From the NCBI RefSeq assembly GCF_027580225.2, contig NC_073346.2, forward strand, positions 9,946,001-10,010,000: a stretch of DNA of 64,000 nt, given 5' to 3'. The notes under the pieces are model-generated. The model was not told the DNA's origin, made no database searches, and worked only from the letters and a program-made list of their open reading frames with translations. Within the stretch, counting starts at the first letter, position 1, and each line of letters starts with the position of its first letter. This stretch comes from Misgurnus anguillicaudatus. Lineage: Eukaryota; Chordata; Actinopteri; Cypriniformes; Cobitidae. Both the position numbers and the translations under genes were made by a program. This document shows positions 55,049 to 64,000 of the stretch, in pieces.

Positions 55049-56459
55049 TTATCTAAATGAGATGTAAATGAGCCCTATTGTCACTCCCAGCAGCTAAGAG
55101 AGGTGAAAACGGCACAAACTTTAAAGACTGTTTTCTCCCATTTGAGCTTTTTTAAGTGCCTACCTTCAAATGGCCACAACTTCTCCAAATATTATCAGAT
55201 TTCCATGTGTTATACATCGTTGGAAAGCTTGGAGAGTACACTATATAATGTGAATGACTCAAAATGTCCCAGATCCGACTTGTGTCCCTACTTTCCGTGA
55301 TTAGTCCCAAATATTGTTTCACGCCCCTTCAAGATACGCATACAAGCCAACCTCGCTGTGCGTATTGCCTGCAATAATGTATGCGATATGGCTCAGCTTG
55401 TAATTGAACTACGCCTTTGTGTAGTAAATGCCGCTCCATCTGAAAGCAGGTGATGGCGATTTACTACTAATCAAGAAACCGGTTTTACTGTTGAGATGTG
55501 CATGACTATCGCATGCGATTTATCGTGCAGCCCTAAACAAGGCTGTTGAAATTCAATGCCGTTTATAACACACAGCATTGACAGGAAGAGGAAATGTTTA
55601 CAGGAGTTTTCATGGTTTGAGCTTTCATAAAAAGCAAAACACTTTCAGGCATTGGGTCTACAGGCACGCTTACACAAGCCCCATGTGCGGCTGTGGTAAA
55701 CTTTTCCCTGAACGTAGTTTTAACACAGCTTGAAGTCCTCTCACATTCAACAGAGCGACAAATTCTGGGACAAATCAAAGCCTCCGATCACGAACACACA
55801 ACTCTGGATATGAAGTGAGTTTGTGTATTTGAGATAGTGAGGGTTTCTGGTAGTGTGAGGGCATCTATGCATGCATGAGAGTTTACAACAATGCTAGTTT
55901 TGATCAAACGTGACATTCAGCTAAAGGACAGACTTAAATGCATCGCTGTCTATTGCCAATATCATCGCATAAGCACACATTTGTTTGGTGGTTAATACAA
56001 ATGCATCTGCAAGTCTCAATAGAGCATTCAGTTGCAAATTGACTTTTAGTGAAAAACAATTGTTTCGGATTCGAGTCATTGATGAATCATTTGCTGATTC
56101 AGCCTCGGTTCAGGATTAATTACTGTGAAAGGAAAAGCTTGTTTACAATGAAACAATCTTATCTGAAAAGCAGGGCTTGGTGTGTATTGTGTGTTATTTG
56201 TGTGTACTGTATAAGTACATTAAGGTGTGTGTGTGTGGGGGGTCATAACTGCTAAATATTCACCAGCCATCTGCTCAGAAACCATAATCTATACAAATAA
56301 CCTGACAGATAACAGTAAGAGAAAAGAGTCATCTAATGTAAGTGATAAAGCGGATTCATTTTAAATGACAGTTTTGGCATGTTGTTGAAGTTTTTGTCAT
56401 CCTGTGCGTTTCAGGCCACTTTTAGACAACTAACTTGTGTTAACTATTCATTTTCATTA
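55049..56459. other. Intronic stretch with a hAT end fragment
   Basis: At about 55317-55540 there is the right part of a hAT repeat ending GATTTATCGTGCAGCCCTA (reverse complement TAGGGCTGCACGATAAATC), with no matching left end nearby. A short GT run lies at 56226-56237. No gene. Confidence 0.5.
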
Positions 56460-56733
56460 TACACTGCAAAAAAATTATTGTCTGTCTAATTTATTTTTTT
56501 TCTAATATAAGTATCTGAAAATTCTTAAATTGAGAAACATTTATTTGGTAAGCAAGTGGCTTAAGATAATAAGTCTTGTTTTTTTTAAATAAATGATGAA
56601 AATCAAGAGTTTGTTTTACTTAAAACAAGTAAAAATATCTGCCAGTGCAGTAAGAAAAACAAACTTAATTCCAGTTTCAACGTAATTCAATGAGCTTAAT
56701 TTGCGTTTATTTTTTTCTTGCTGCACTGGCAGA

Positions 56734-57958
56734 TACACTCACCTAAAGGATTATTAGGAACACATGTTCAATTTCTCATTAATGCAATTATCTAATCAAC
56801 CAATCACATGGCAGTTGCTTCAATGCATTTAGGGGTGTGGTCCTTGTCAAGACAATCTCCTGAACTCCAAACTGAATGTCAGAATGGGAAAGAAAGGTGA
56901 ATTAAGCCATTTTGAACGTGGCATGATTGTTGGTGCCAGACGGGCCGGTCTAAGTATTTCACAGTCTGCTGTTACTGGGATTTTCATACACAACCATTTC
57001 TAGGGTTTACAAAGAATGGTGTGAAAAGGGAAAAACATCCAGTATGCGGCAGTCCTGTGGGTGAAAATGTCTTGTTGATGCTAGAGGTCAGAGGAGAATG
57101 GGCCGACTCATTCAAGCTGATAGAAGACCAACTTTGACAGAAATAATCACTCGTTACAACTGAGGTATGCAGCAAAGCATTTGTGAAGCCACAACACGCA
57201 CAACCTTGAGGCGGATGGGCTACAACAGCAGAAGACCCCACCGGGTACCACTCATCTCCACTACAAATAGAAAAAAAGAGGCTACAATTTGCACGAGCTC
57301 ACCAAAATTGCCAGTTGAAGACTGAAAAAATGTTGCCTGGTCTGATGAGTCTCAATTTTTGTTGAGACATTCAGATAGTAGAGTAAGAATTTGGGTAAAC
57401 AGAATGAGAACATGGATCCATCATGCCTTGTTACCACTGTGCAGGCTGGTGGTTGTGGTGATGTAATGTTGTGGGGGATGTTTTCTTGGCACACTTGAGG
57501 CCGCTTAGTGCCAATTGGGCATCATTTAAATGCCACGGCCTACCTGAGCATTGTTTCTGACAATGTCCATCCCTTTATGACCATCATGTACCCATCCTCT
57601 GATGGCTACTTCCAGCAGGATAATGCACCATGTCACAAAGCTCGAATCATTTCAAATTAGTTTCTTGAACATGACAATGAGTTCACTGTACTAAAATGGC
57701 CCCCACAGTCATCAGATCTCAACCCAATAGAGCATCTTTGGGATGTGGTGGGATGAGAGCTCCGTGCCCTGGATGTGCATCCCACAAATCTCCAACAACT
57801 GCAAGATGCTATCCTATCAATATGGGCCAACATTTCTAAAGAATGCTTTCAGCACCTTGTTGAATCAATGCCACGTAGAATTAAAGCAGTTCTGAAGGCG
57901 AAAGGGGATCAAACACGGTATTAGTATGGTGTTCCTAATAATCCTTTAGATGAGTGTA
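56734..57958 (+). mobile_element. Tc1-like transposon, inactive
   Basis: TA at 56734-56735 and 57957-57958 flank 1,221 bp. The inverted ends CACTCACCTAAAGGATTATT and CACTCATCTAAAGGATTATT (reverse complement) match for about 30 bases with one difference. Between them is a full-length but broken Tc1 transposase gene. It is inserted in the older MITE 56460-58118. Confidence 0.95.
56884..57924 (+). pseudogene. Tc1-family transposase pseudogene
   Basis: The frame starts MGKKGELSHFERGMIVGARR at ATG 56884, as in Tc1 transposases, and the helix-turn-helix region follows (LSISQSAVTGIF). A frameshift and stop occur near 56998-57001. Later blocks are recognisable in other frames: RRMGRLIQADRRPTLTEI, RLQFARAHQNWQLK, AWSDESQFLL (containing the first Asp context of the DDE triad), QDNAPCHKA-like coding (near 57617) and SPDLNPIEHLW-like coding (near 57710). 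A stop in QISN-type context near 57658 and several frameshifts prevent translation. A TAG at 57922-57924 ends the family's usual frame. Confidence 0.92.
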
Positions 57959-60370
57959 TTTTAAACCTCTTGATTATTATTATTTATTTCAATAAGCAAG
58001 ACTTAAAATTTTAATTCACTTTCTTACCAAGAAAATGTATCTCACTTTAAGATTTTTTAGATATTTATATCAGAAAACAATACAAAATAATAAATAAGAC
58101 ATTCATTTTTGCAGTGTAAAACTTTTATTTTTATATTTGAAATATGAAAAAACTGACACAAACCCACTCCAAAATCCAACAGTCGGGTTGGGCCCTGTCG
58201 GACTTGAGTCAATTTATTATTTTTTGTAACTTTAAGAATTGCATTGTGGGTTGGAAACTAATGAAACTATAAATTATCCTTTAATATTTCATGTTGTAAT
58301 TTTAATAAAAACCTCAGAGCCACTATTTTAGACAAATAAGGCATGTTATGGGGGAGAGAGAGATAGAGACAGAGAGACCTAGTACAAGAGAGAGGCAGGA
58401 TGTGGAAAATCAAAATATGGAAACACACCGTCCCCTTTCCGTTATCAAACACAGAGCTCTGCTTTGATCTTTACTGACCTACAATACTTTCTCACACACA
58501 TCTACATGTATCTTTATTTCCACCACATTCAAAATTATGTTTACTTGTACACACGTGCAGTTTTCATGCAACAGCAGGTGCTTAAAGATCAAATACGTGT
58601 TAAACCAGAGTGCACTCTAGCTAACTTAAGATAAAATGATATATTCCTACTAAACCACATGCATGATACAGCTGCCTGAATGCACACCTACCTGTCTGTC
58701 TATCAAGCAGCAAAACAACTACAGTACAGGTAAAGTATGTGCATGTATGTTACTGTACAAGCTGTCCTTTTTATCTACGGGAGTCCGGCTCGATTCCTGC
58801 GAGACCCCTGGAGGAAATAAACACTCTGGACTGTAAGATTAAAGTAAACTGTCTGGGGAGAGCGACCATCTGCAATCCACTTCAAACAGGAACAAATGTT
58901 TCTCTCTATTCAAAACACTTTACGTGTAGGCAGTGGTCTTCACTCCTGCTCTCCTTTCACACCCATTCAGTCTGTCTGTCTGTCTCTCACTTTACAGTTC
59001 TGGATAAAAGATGGGCTTGCAAGTCACACATCACCAAACGTGCTCGTCCAATACTCTGAACACAAACGGCACACGAGCTAAACTCATCTCAACCCGTCAA
59101 TGTGTGAATGACATGAATCAGGCTCATACTCTGCTCTATTAGGAGCTGTCGGCGTAAACAGTCTGCTGCTAATCGACAAATTTGGCATAAACCACAAACT
59201 TATTAATAAATGTTTCCCTTCAGCTAAACAAATATTGGGCAAATAATCTCAAATGAAACATTCCCAGCTGAAGCCGTGTGAAATATTACACGGGAAATGT
59301 GCGTGCGCGCTGATCACAAAGCTCTCTTTCCTGCGCGTGCCAGACTCGCGCTTCAAAAGCCGACGGGTGGCTCTGAACCGCTGCCCCGTCAACATTTCAT
59401 TAACTGTGGATCTCATTAACACGCATTTGCATTGGAAATGTGTCGGTGTGTGTGCGTACAGTACGTTTCATTTTCATTTGAACAAAACGCAGAGCTCATA
59501 TAAACCTGTGTCACGTAGGAACGGGCCACTCCATCACCATTTAATAAAGTGACAAAAAGCTCCAACTTAACAAGCGAATCCATTAACAAATTTCCCAAAA
59601 TGCTAATCGCTGATAAGAAGCCCTGAGATATAACTGATGAGATGTGGTGTTAACAAACATGTCCCAGTCTGTAAAAACCCAGGTACATAATCTCATCCAA
59701 CATAAATGTAAAGAACATTCTGTAAAAATATAACCTTGATATCTTTAATATTTATATATAAAGTGCACCTTGATATCAACCCAGCACTAGGAAAATCCAA
59801 ATATCAGCTTGTGACTCGGTATCACCAGATCCTTAAAATTAAAGGACTCTGACTGGATCGAAAGCTCAAATAAGTCTCTGAGCGTGTGCAAATCTCCTCA
59901 ATAAACACTTTACAGTGATCACCAAACAGGTCTCTGTCAGTCTTTCATTGGGAAAAGCAGAGCTGTCAATCAAAGCAGATGTTCCCTGTCAGACTCCTCA
60001 GGTTGTGTTTTGGCTTTAAACTTGATCTGATGGGTGACAGCTGGCAAAATGCATGATGGGTAATGTCACATGTAAATCACGTTTGCTTTTACAATCTCCA
60101 CCTGCTTTACCTGAGCAGTAAGTTTGTGTGGCAGGACAAACTTGTCTTTCTGAATATAACCTTTATCTATATACACACATGCAAACAAAAACAGATAAAA
60201 CACATTACAATTTACTGAATCATATTAGTGCATTCACAGGGACCACACAAACTAACCAAATAAAATGCATAGCATAAATGCCTTGTATCTTTAATATCCG
60301 CAAAAAGAATAAATTCAATGTAATGTATGCACAGATACGCTGATCACAATGACTTGCCTTCATTCAGTCA

Positions 60371-60372
<2 letters not shown>

Positions 60373-60437
<65 letters not shown>
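60373..60437. repeat. (GT)n microsatellite, about 32 units
   Basis: An uninterrupted GT dinucleotide run of about 65 bases. It is likely to be highly polymorphic and could adopt Z-DNA, but no function is implied. Confidence 0.98.
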
Positions 60438-60440
<3 letters not shown>

Positions 60441-60564
60441 CCATCCCTGACTGAAGATTCAGTTCACACATTTACGATGGGTGGAGTTTAATCTCACGCT
60501 GACATCATCCCCTTCCAATCAACAGGCGGCATGAAGCAGGGACGCTTTCTCATATAATATAGAG

Positions 60565-60588
60565 TTGAGAGAGAGAGAGAGAGAGAGA
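60565..60588. repeat. (GA)n microsatellite
   Basis: A GAGAGAGA run of about 24 bases near an ATATAATATAG stretch; simple sequence only. Confidence 0.95.
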
Positions 60589-61909
60589 TGCACAAACAGC
60601 CCAAATGTAAACAAACACTTGTTGTGTAAACAAATGCGCTGAGTGAATGAGATTTCATCGTACTGATGAATTTTGCACACATGCTTGGCGTATTCTCCAC
60701 AAATAATGACATAATATTAACGCACACACATTTCAATAAAGAAAAGAAAAAGTACATCTAAAATTTACAACGCATCTGATTTCTTTGTTTGATGCCTATT
60801 TTTATTTATTTGTAATTTTTTTCAAGAACTGTTCCACATTTTAGATTACTGTTTAACAAAAACATTCTTGTTTTTTTTACAGTGATTATTAAAATTATTA
60901 TTTTTAAGATGCTTGGAAATCATTCAACAACCATTAGACCTCTTATGAGAGCCCTAACATTGTGATAGTCAATGGTACTCACTACCACTTAAATTAACGT
61001 TTTTATAAGAAAAATATATTTTGTTCATCCATTTAAATGTTTTCTCTAACATATGTTCTGCATCCATTTAATAACTTTATTGCAAAGCATATGTAACAAA
61101 ATGCACTACAGGACATGATGCAGAGAAAGACATAAATGTAATGTCATAACACAGGGAAGATGGGAAGACGCATGCAATGGATGAACTGTACTGTTATGCT
61201 GTGACACGAGCTGAAGCGTGACGTAAAGGTTACTGGTGAGGTCACGCTTTGCTCCAAACCCCGAGATTTGACAATGTACAGAGTGAAACGTGTGCCAGAA
61301 GAGTCTAAAAACCCTGAACAACCCGACACATGAGAGAGAGAGAGTGAATCTGAATGTACTGGGATCAATCTAAAGCACTGCTGCCCCCTACTGGTGATGC
61401 GAGAATCACTTTTCCCATCCCCCAAAACATCTCCAGTCTCTTGTTTCTATGCTGAGAAGCAGAAAAACAGTAATTACTCACCGCACGCTCACTCGCTCGC
61501 TCTTTAAAAACAATCGACTCGATACAGTATGTTAAAGACCTGCTTCTAACTTGTTTATCTTTTAGGAATGAAACAAACAAACAGTATTAACATGATTTTT
61601 TATAGGAAGTGTCTGCAAAGTTTGTGTGTGTGTGTGTGTTTATATCCTGCCATATATAAAGTTGTAGATTTAAGGAAATAAATCCCAGTTTGAAGTTTGT
61701 TTACTGGTCTTACATCCACAATCAGACCCTTACAAACCGTAAAAGCCCCTGAGGTAACTCGCCTACAATCACAAGTTGACCTGTGATCCGGCAGACACGT
61801 AATTAAACCTTCAATGCTGCAGACAAGCAGGAAATCTGACCACACAAGAGCCTGCAGACCTAACCTGACACCACAGCCCCTATGAGACCCTGAAGAGAAA
61901 AAACCTAAC

Positions 61910-62190
61910 AGGTTTAATTCATTACATTGTTATATAGTGCTTTTCTGTAGCACTTAAAGTGTTTACATATGAAAGAGGGATTCTTCTCATCCACCACCAA
62001 TGTGCAGCATCCACCTGTATGATGCGACGGCAGCCATATTGCGCCAGAATGCCCACCACACACCAGCTTATTAGTGGAGAGGAGACAGCGTGATAACCAA
62101 TTATGACATGAGGAGATGATTAGTAGGCGAATGGGCAAGTTTGGCCAGGATGCCAGGGCACACCCCTACTTGCTGTTATCGGTGCCCCCC
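61910..62190. repeat. Teleost dispersed repeat (GATGCGACGGCAGCCATATT type)
   Basis: It contains the phrases ATCCACCACCAATGTGCAGC, CACCTGTATGATGCGACGGC, AGCCATATTGCGCCAGAATG, CCCACCACACACCAGC and TTTGGCCAGGATGCC. I recognise these from a repeat found in many fish genomes. It begins with TTATATAGTGCTTTTCTGTA. No terminal repeats are obvious. The class is not certain to me. Confidence 0.7.
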
Positions 62191-62208
62191 TTCTACCCAT
62201 CATTTCAT

Positions 62209-63117
62209 ATGTGGGTGATTCTCACGAAACCATTGAAACACCACGGCACTAATGATTTTAGCTTTAAAATGTGTAATATAGTAACATTAAAAAAACATCA
62301 GAATTAACACAATACTGTGTTCTACCTTACACAATGTGTGATTTCAACATAAGAATTTATAATTGTAAATTTTATCTCATTTTCTGCTGAAATTCTCATT
62401 ACCGCAATGTGTCCGGCTGTGTTTGAACATGCGTTATGTTGAAATTTAATCAAATTAACACAAAAATATTAAGAAAAAAAAATAAATGGATGTTTTGCTA
62501 GACTACTTTAGATGACAGAAAAAATATTTACTGAATATTCATGCATAATAATAATGAAGAAAAATTAGGAAAATGATGTTCTCATCCTCCGCAACACTTT
62601 TTGAGAACAGTTTAAGCACACATACAGAATTTTAATAAAGTTTGATTTTGAGTGACCAAGCACATGGACCGGTTACTTCAAGATGGCTACCAGGTAAGAT
62701 CTTTTTTTACAGTTAATTTGAAATATTGTCTTGTCAGAATGCTTACACGACATTTGATTATCATTACCGCAACAGATGATTATTAAATGTTAATTTAATT
62801 AATAGAAGCATAATACTTTGATTTTAAATGCATGTGCAGAATCTCCAAATTATGTTCTTTCAGGTTTGTCATGTCATTCTGAAAATATGTCAGTGTTGAT
62901 GTTTTCTGACTGTTGCGGTAATGAGATTTTTTAGGACTAATTTTTTAAATTATGTTACAAAAAGTGTTAAATGATAAGTAAAAGTTTTTAAATTAATATT
63001 CCCATTTACTCCAGACTTTGTTTTTCAATGTCTGGTGGGAAAAAAAAAATTTAAGCAATTTTTACATTTTCATGCTTGACATTTTTAAAACCAAGTTTTC
63101 GTGAGAATCACCCATGT
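62209..63117. mobile_element. 901-bp TIR element with ATGT target duplication
   Basis: The element 62213-63113 starts GGGTGATTCTCACGAAACCA and ends with the inverse TTTTCGTGAGAATCACCC. ATGT lies on both sides (62209-62212 and 63114-63117). The 12-mer TCATTACCGCAA occurs at 62396-62407 and 62761-62772 and inverted at 62913-62924, with a diverged copy near 62583. There is no ORF of note in its AT-rich body. The 4-bp duplication is the same length as in the GAAGAG family, but the ends are unrelated. Confidence 0.85.
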
Positions 63118-64000
63118 GCTCTCTTCAGTATCTATGCATGATAAATACTAAAAAAACAAAGCTATACATGAGTGACAGGTTGGCCTTACAGTTAGACTGT
63201 CTAAAGAAAACGAACCATCCTCTTCAAAAAATGGGTTAAAAACTGTTCTGGTAGAGACAAAGAACTGCAATAGTTGAATGACTCCAAGCAGAGGTTTTGA
63301 AGAAGTATGAGAGCTCTAGGTTTTAATAATTTGGGAGAATTGAGAAACGGGCGAATAGAAAGTGAACAAGAGCGAATAAGTGATTCAAAGGCAAGAAGTG
63401 AACACGCAGAAGGCAGCATAGAAAGATCAAATGTGTTTGGAGAGGCTATGAAGAGGGCAGAGCAGGTGGCACGCGGGCATCGCCTGTGTCTTCGGCCCTC
63501 ACCTGCGGGGATCTCTGGCGGACCCTCAGGGGCCACCTGGCTGAGTTGGAATTACCACAACATGACTGCTATAATCCTCCTATCCTCCGCACTACTGTGT
63601 GCCAAGAGTCCCATTCAACATGAAACCAAGAGCAGAATGAAAGAAGAAAAAAAGTCTTTCTCTAATTGTTTTGCTTTTGAAAGAGGCAGAAGGCAGACAC
63701 GCTCCTCACGTATCCATGTACCCGTGCTCATTGGATATGAGGGGCGTCGACATCATCAACGGACCTGCCAATGGGATGAGCTCATGCAGTGGGGTCTGGG
63801 ACAAGACGAAGTGCAGGTGCGGTCTGTGTAGCCATGCGTAGAGGAGGAGCTTGTCTGTCTGTTTGTGTGTGTGTGTGTGTTTGATAAATCTGCTCAGCGC
63901 AGCACAATAACTCGCTTTCACTCCAGGCCCAACAGTACTTTGCCACTCCTCGAGGGGGAAACGGACAGAGAATGGAAAATAAAGTAAACCAACCAAATAA
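63118..64000. other. Intronic stretch at the window end
   Basis: The largest open frame (63307-63831, plus, 174 codons) has an ordinary composition and no recognisable domain. A short GT run sits at 63864-63881. No cdkal1 exon is visible on the minus strand. Nothing further can be supported. Confidence 0.4.

Larger units (their letters stand above)
56460..58118. mobile_element. TA-flanked MITE (CACTGCAAAAA termini) interrupted by a Tc1 element
   Basis: TA at 56460-56461 is followed by CACTGCAAAAAAATTATTGT. The right end is its inverse, TTTTTGCAGTG followed by TA at 58117-58118. The interior phrases AAAATCAAGAGTTTGTTTTA and AAAACAAGTAAAAATATCTG belong to a very common teleost repeat with these termini. 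The Tc1 element at 56734-57958 is inserted in its centre; without it the MITE is about 434 bp. Confidence 0.85.
58119..61909. other. Intronic stretch with simple repeats
   Basis: It holds a GA-rich patch at 58352-58378, the GT microsatellite (60373-60437) and GA run (60565-60588) listed separately, and GT runs at 61622-61640. The part 59380-59640 is repeat-free with CATTAAC/ATTAACA and CTAATCGCTGATAAG sites and may be regulatory. No gene or RNA was recognised. Confidence 0.4.
24341..64000 (-). other. cdkal1: cdkal1 intron upstream of the 24174-24340 exon (partial, at least 39.6 kb)
   Basis: I looked on the minus strand for the preceding coding segment of the family (the CysX3CysX2Cys cluster region and the sequence leading into FQE-GVCEIW) and did not find it. 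The whole remainder of the window is therefore best read as one long intron. A very large intron fits the gene, which spans hundreds of kilobases in mammals. Its content is transposon-derived with some repeat-free islands. Confidence 0.75.

Noticed and set aside
61480..61500. CTCACC donor-like site as the end of an upstream cdkal1 exon
   Set aside because: The adjoining sequence is a GAGC repeat with no protein similarity.
63307..63831. 174-codon plus-strand open frame
   Set aside because: No recognisable domain or motif, no splice context that fits cdkal1, and opposite strand to the host gene. Likely chance in a GC-richer patch.

Overview
The window is vertebrate nuclear DNA, almost certainly from a teleost and probably a cyprinid. 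It is AT-rich and almost entirely non-coding. It is packed with cut-and-paste DNA transposons and their short non-autonomous derivatives: hAT with 8-bp target duplications, TTAA-flanked piggyBac/Kolobok-like, Tc1/mariner, and others. Several termini resemble repeats I remember from cyprinid genomes. There are no bacterial-type gene clusters, operons or CRISPR arrays.

The only host gene I can support is cdkal1, the tRNA-A37 methylthiotransferase, on the minus strand. Two consecutive coding exons are visible: 24174-24340 and 755-900. Both have canonical splice sites and join in phase 0, giving an uninterrupted stretch of the radical-SAM domain. Everything else is intron: 23,273 bases between the two exons, the start of the next intron (1-754), and at least 39.6 kb of the preceding intron (24341-64000).

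Layout. 1-5.2 kb: exon, then a piggyBac element whose transposase is replaced by a 365-bp tandem array, then a TTAA MITE. 7-8.2 kb: a dispersed repeat with a nested MITE, then a short TIR element with a 4-bp target duplication. 10.6-14.5 kb: another TTAA MITE and a decayed Ty3/gypsy-type retroelement with integrase upstream of reverse transcriptase. 17.3-18.1 kb: direct repeats ending in one inverted copy. 21.7-22.1 kb: palindromic hAT MITE. 24.2 kb: cdkal1 exon. 26.2-27.4 kb: dispersed repeat split by a hAT element. 29.4-30.4 kb: duplicated CTGGGTTG-rich block. 31.2-31.8 and 39.9-40.35 kb: long hairpin elements. 33.5-38.3 kb: a cluster of DNA-transposon remnants. 42.4-45.7 kb: a tandem array next to a hAT relic with a BED zinc finger, itself split by a longer relative of the 7.9-kb TIR element. 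48.9-55.5 kb: more hAT and TTAA elements, partly nested. 56.46-58.12 kb: a MITE interrupted by a dead Tc1 element. 60.4 kb: long GT microsatellite. 61.9-63.1 kb: a teleost repeat and a 901-bp TIR element.

No RNA gene and no second protein-coding host gene could be supported. The long introns of CDKAL1 are known in vertebrates to carry distant enhancers of the neighbouring SOX4 gene. Repeat-free, homeodomain-site-rich stretches here (for example 24700-25060, 45880-46060 and 46540-46900) are therefore listed as candidate regulatory DNA, with low confidence because no alignment was possible.
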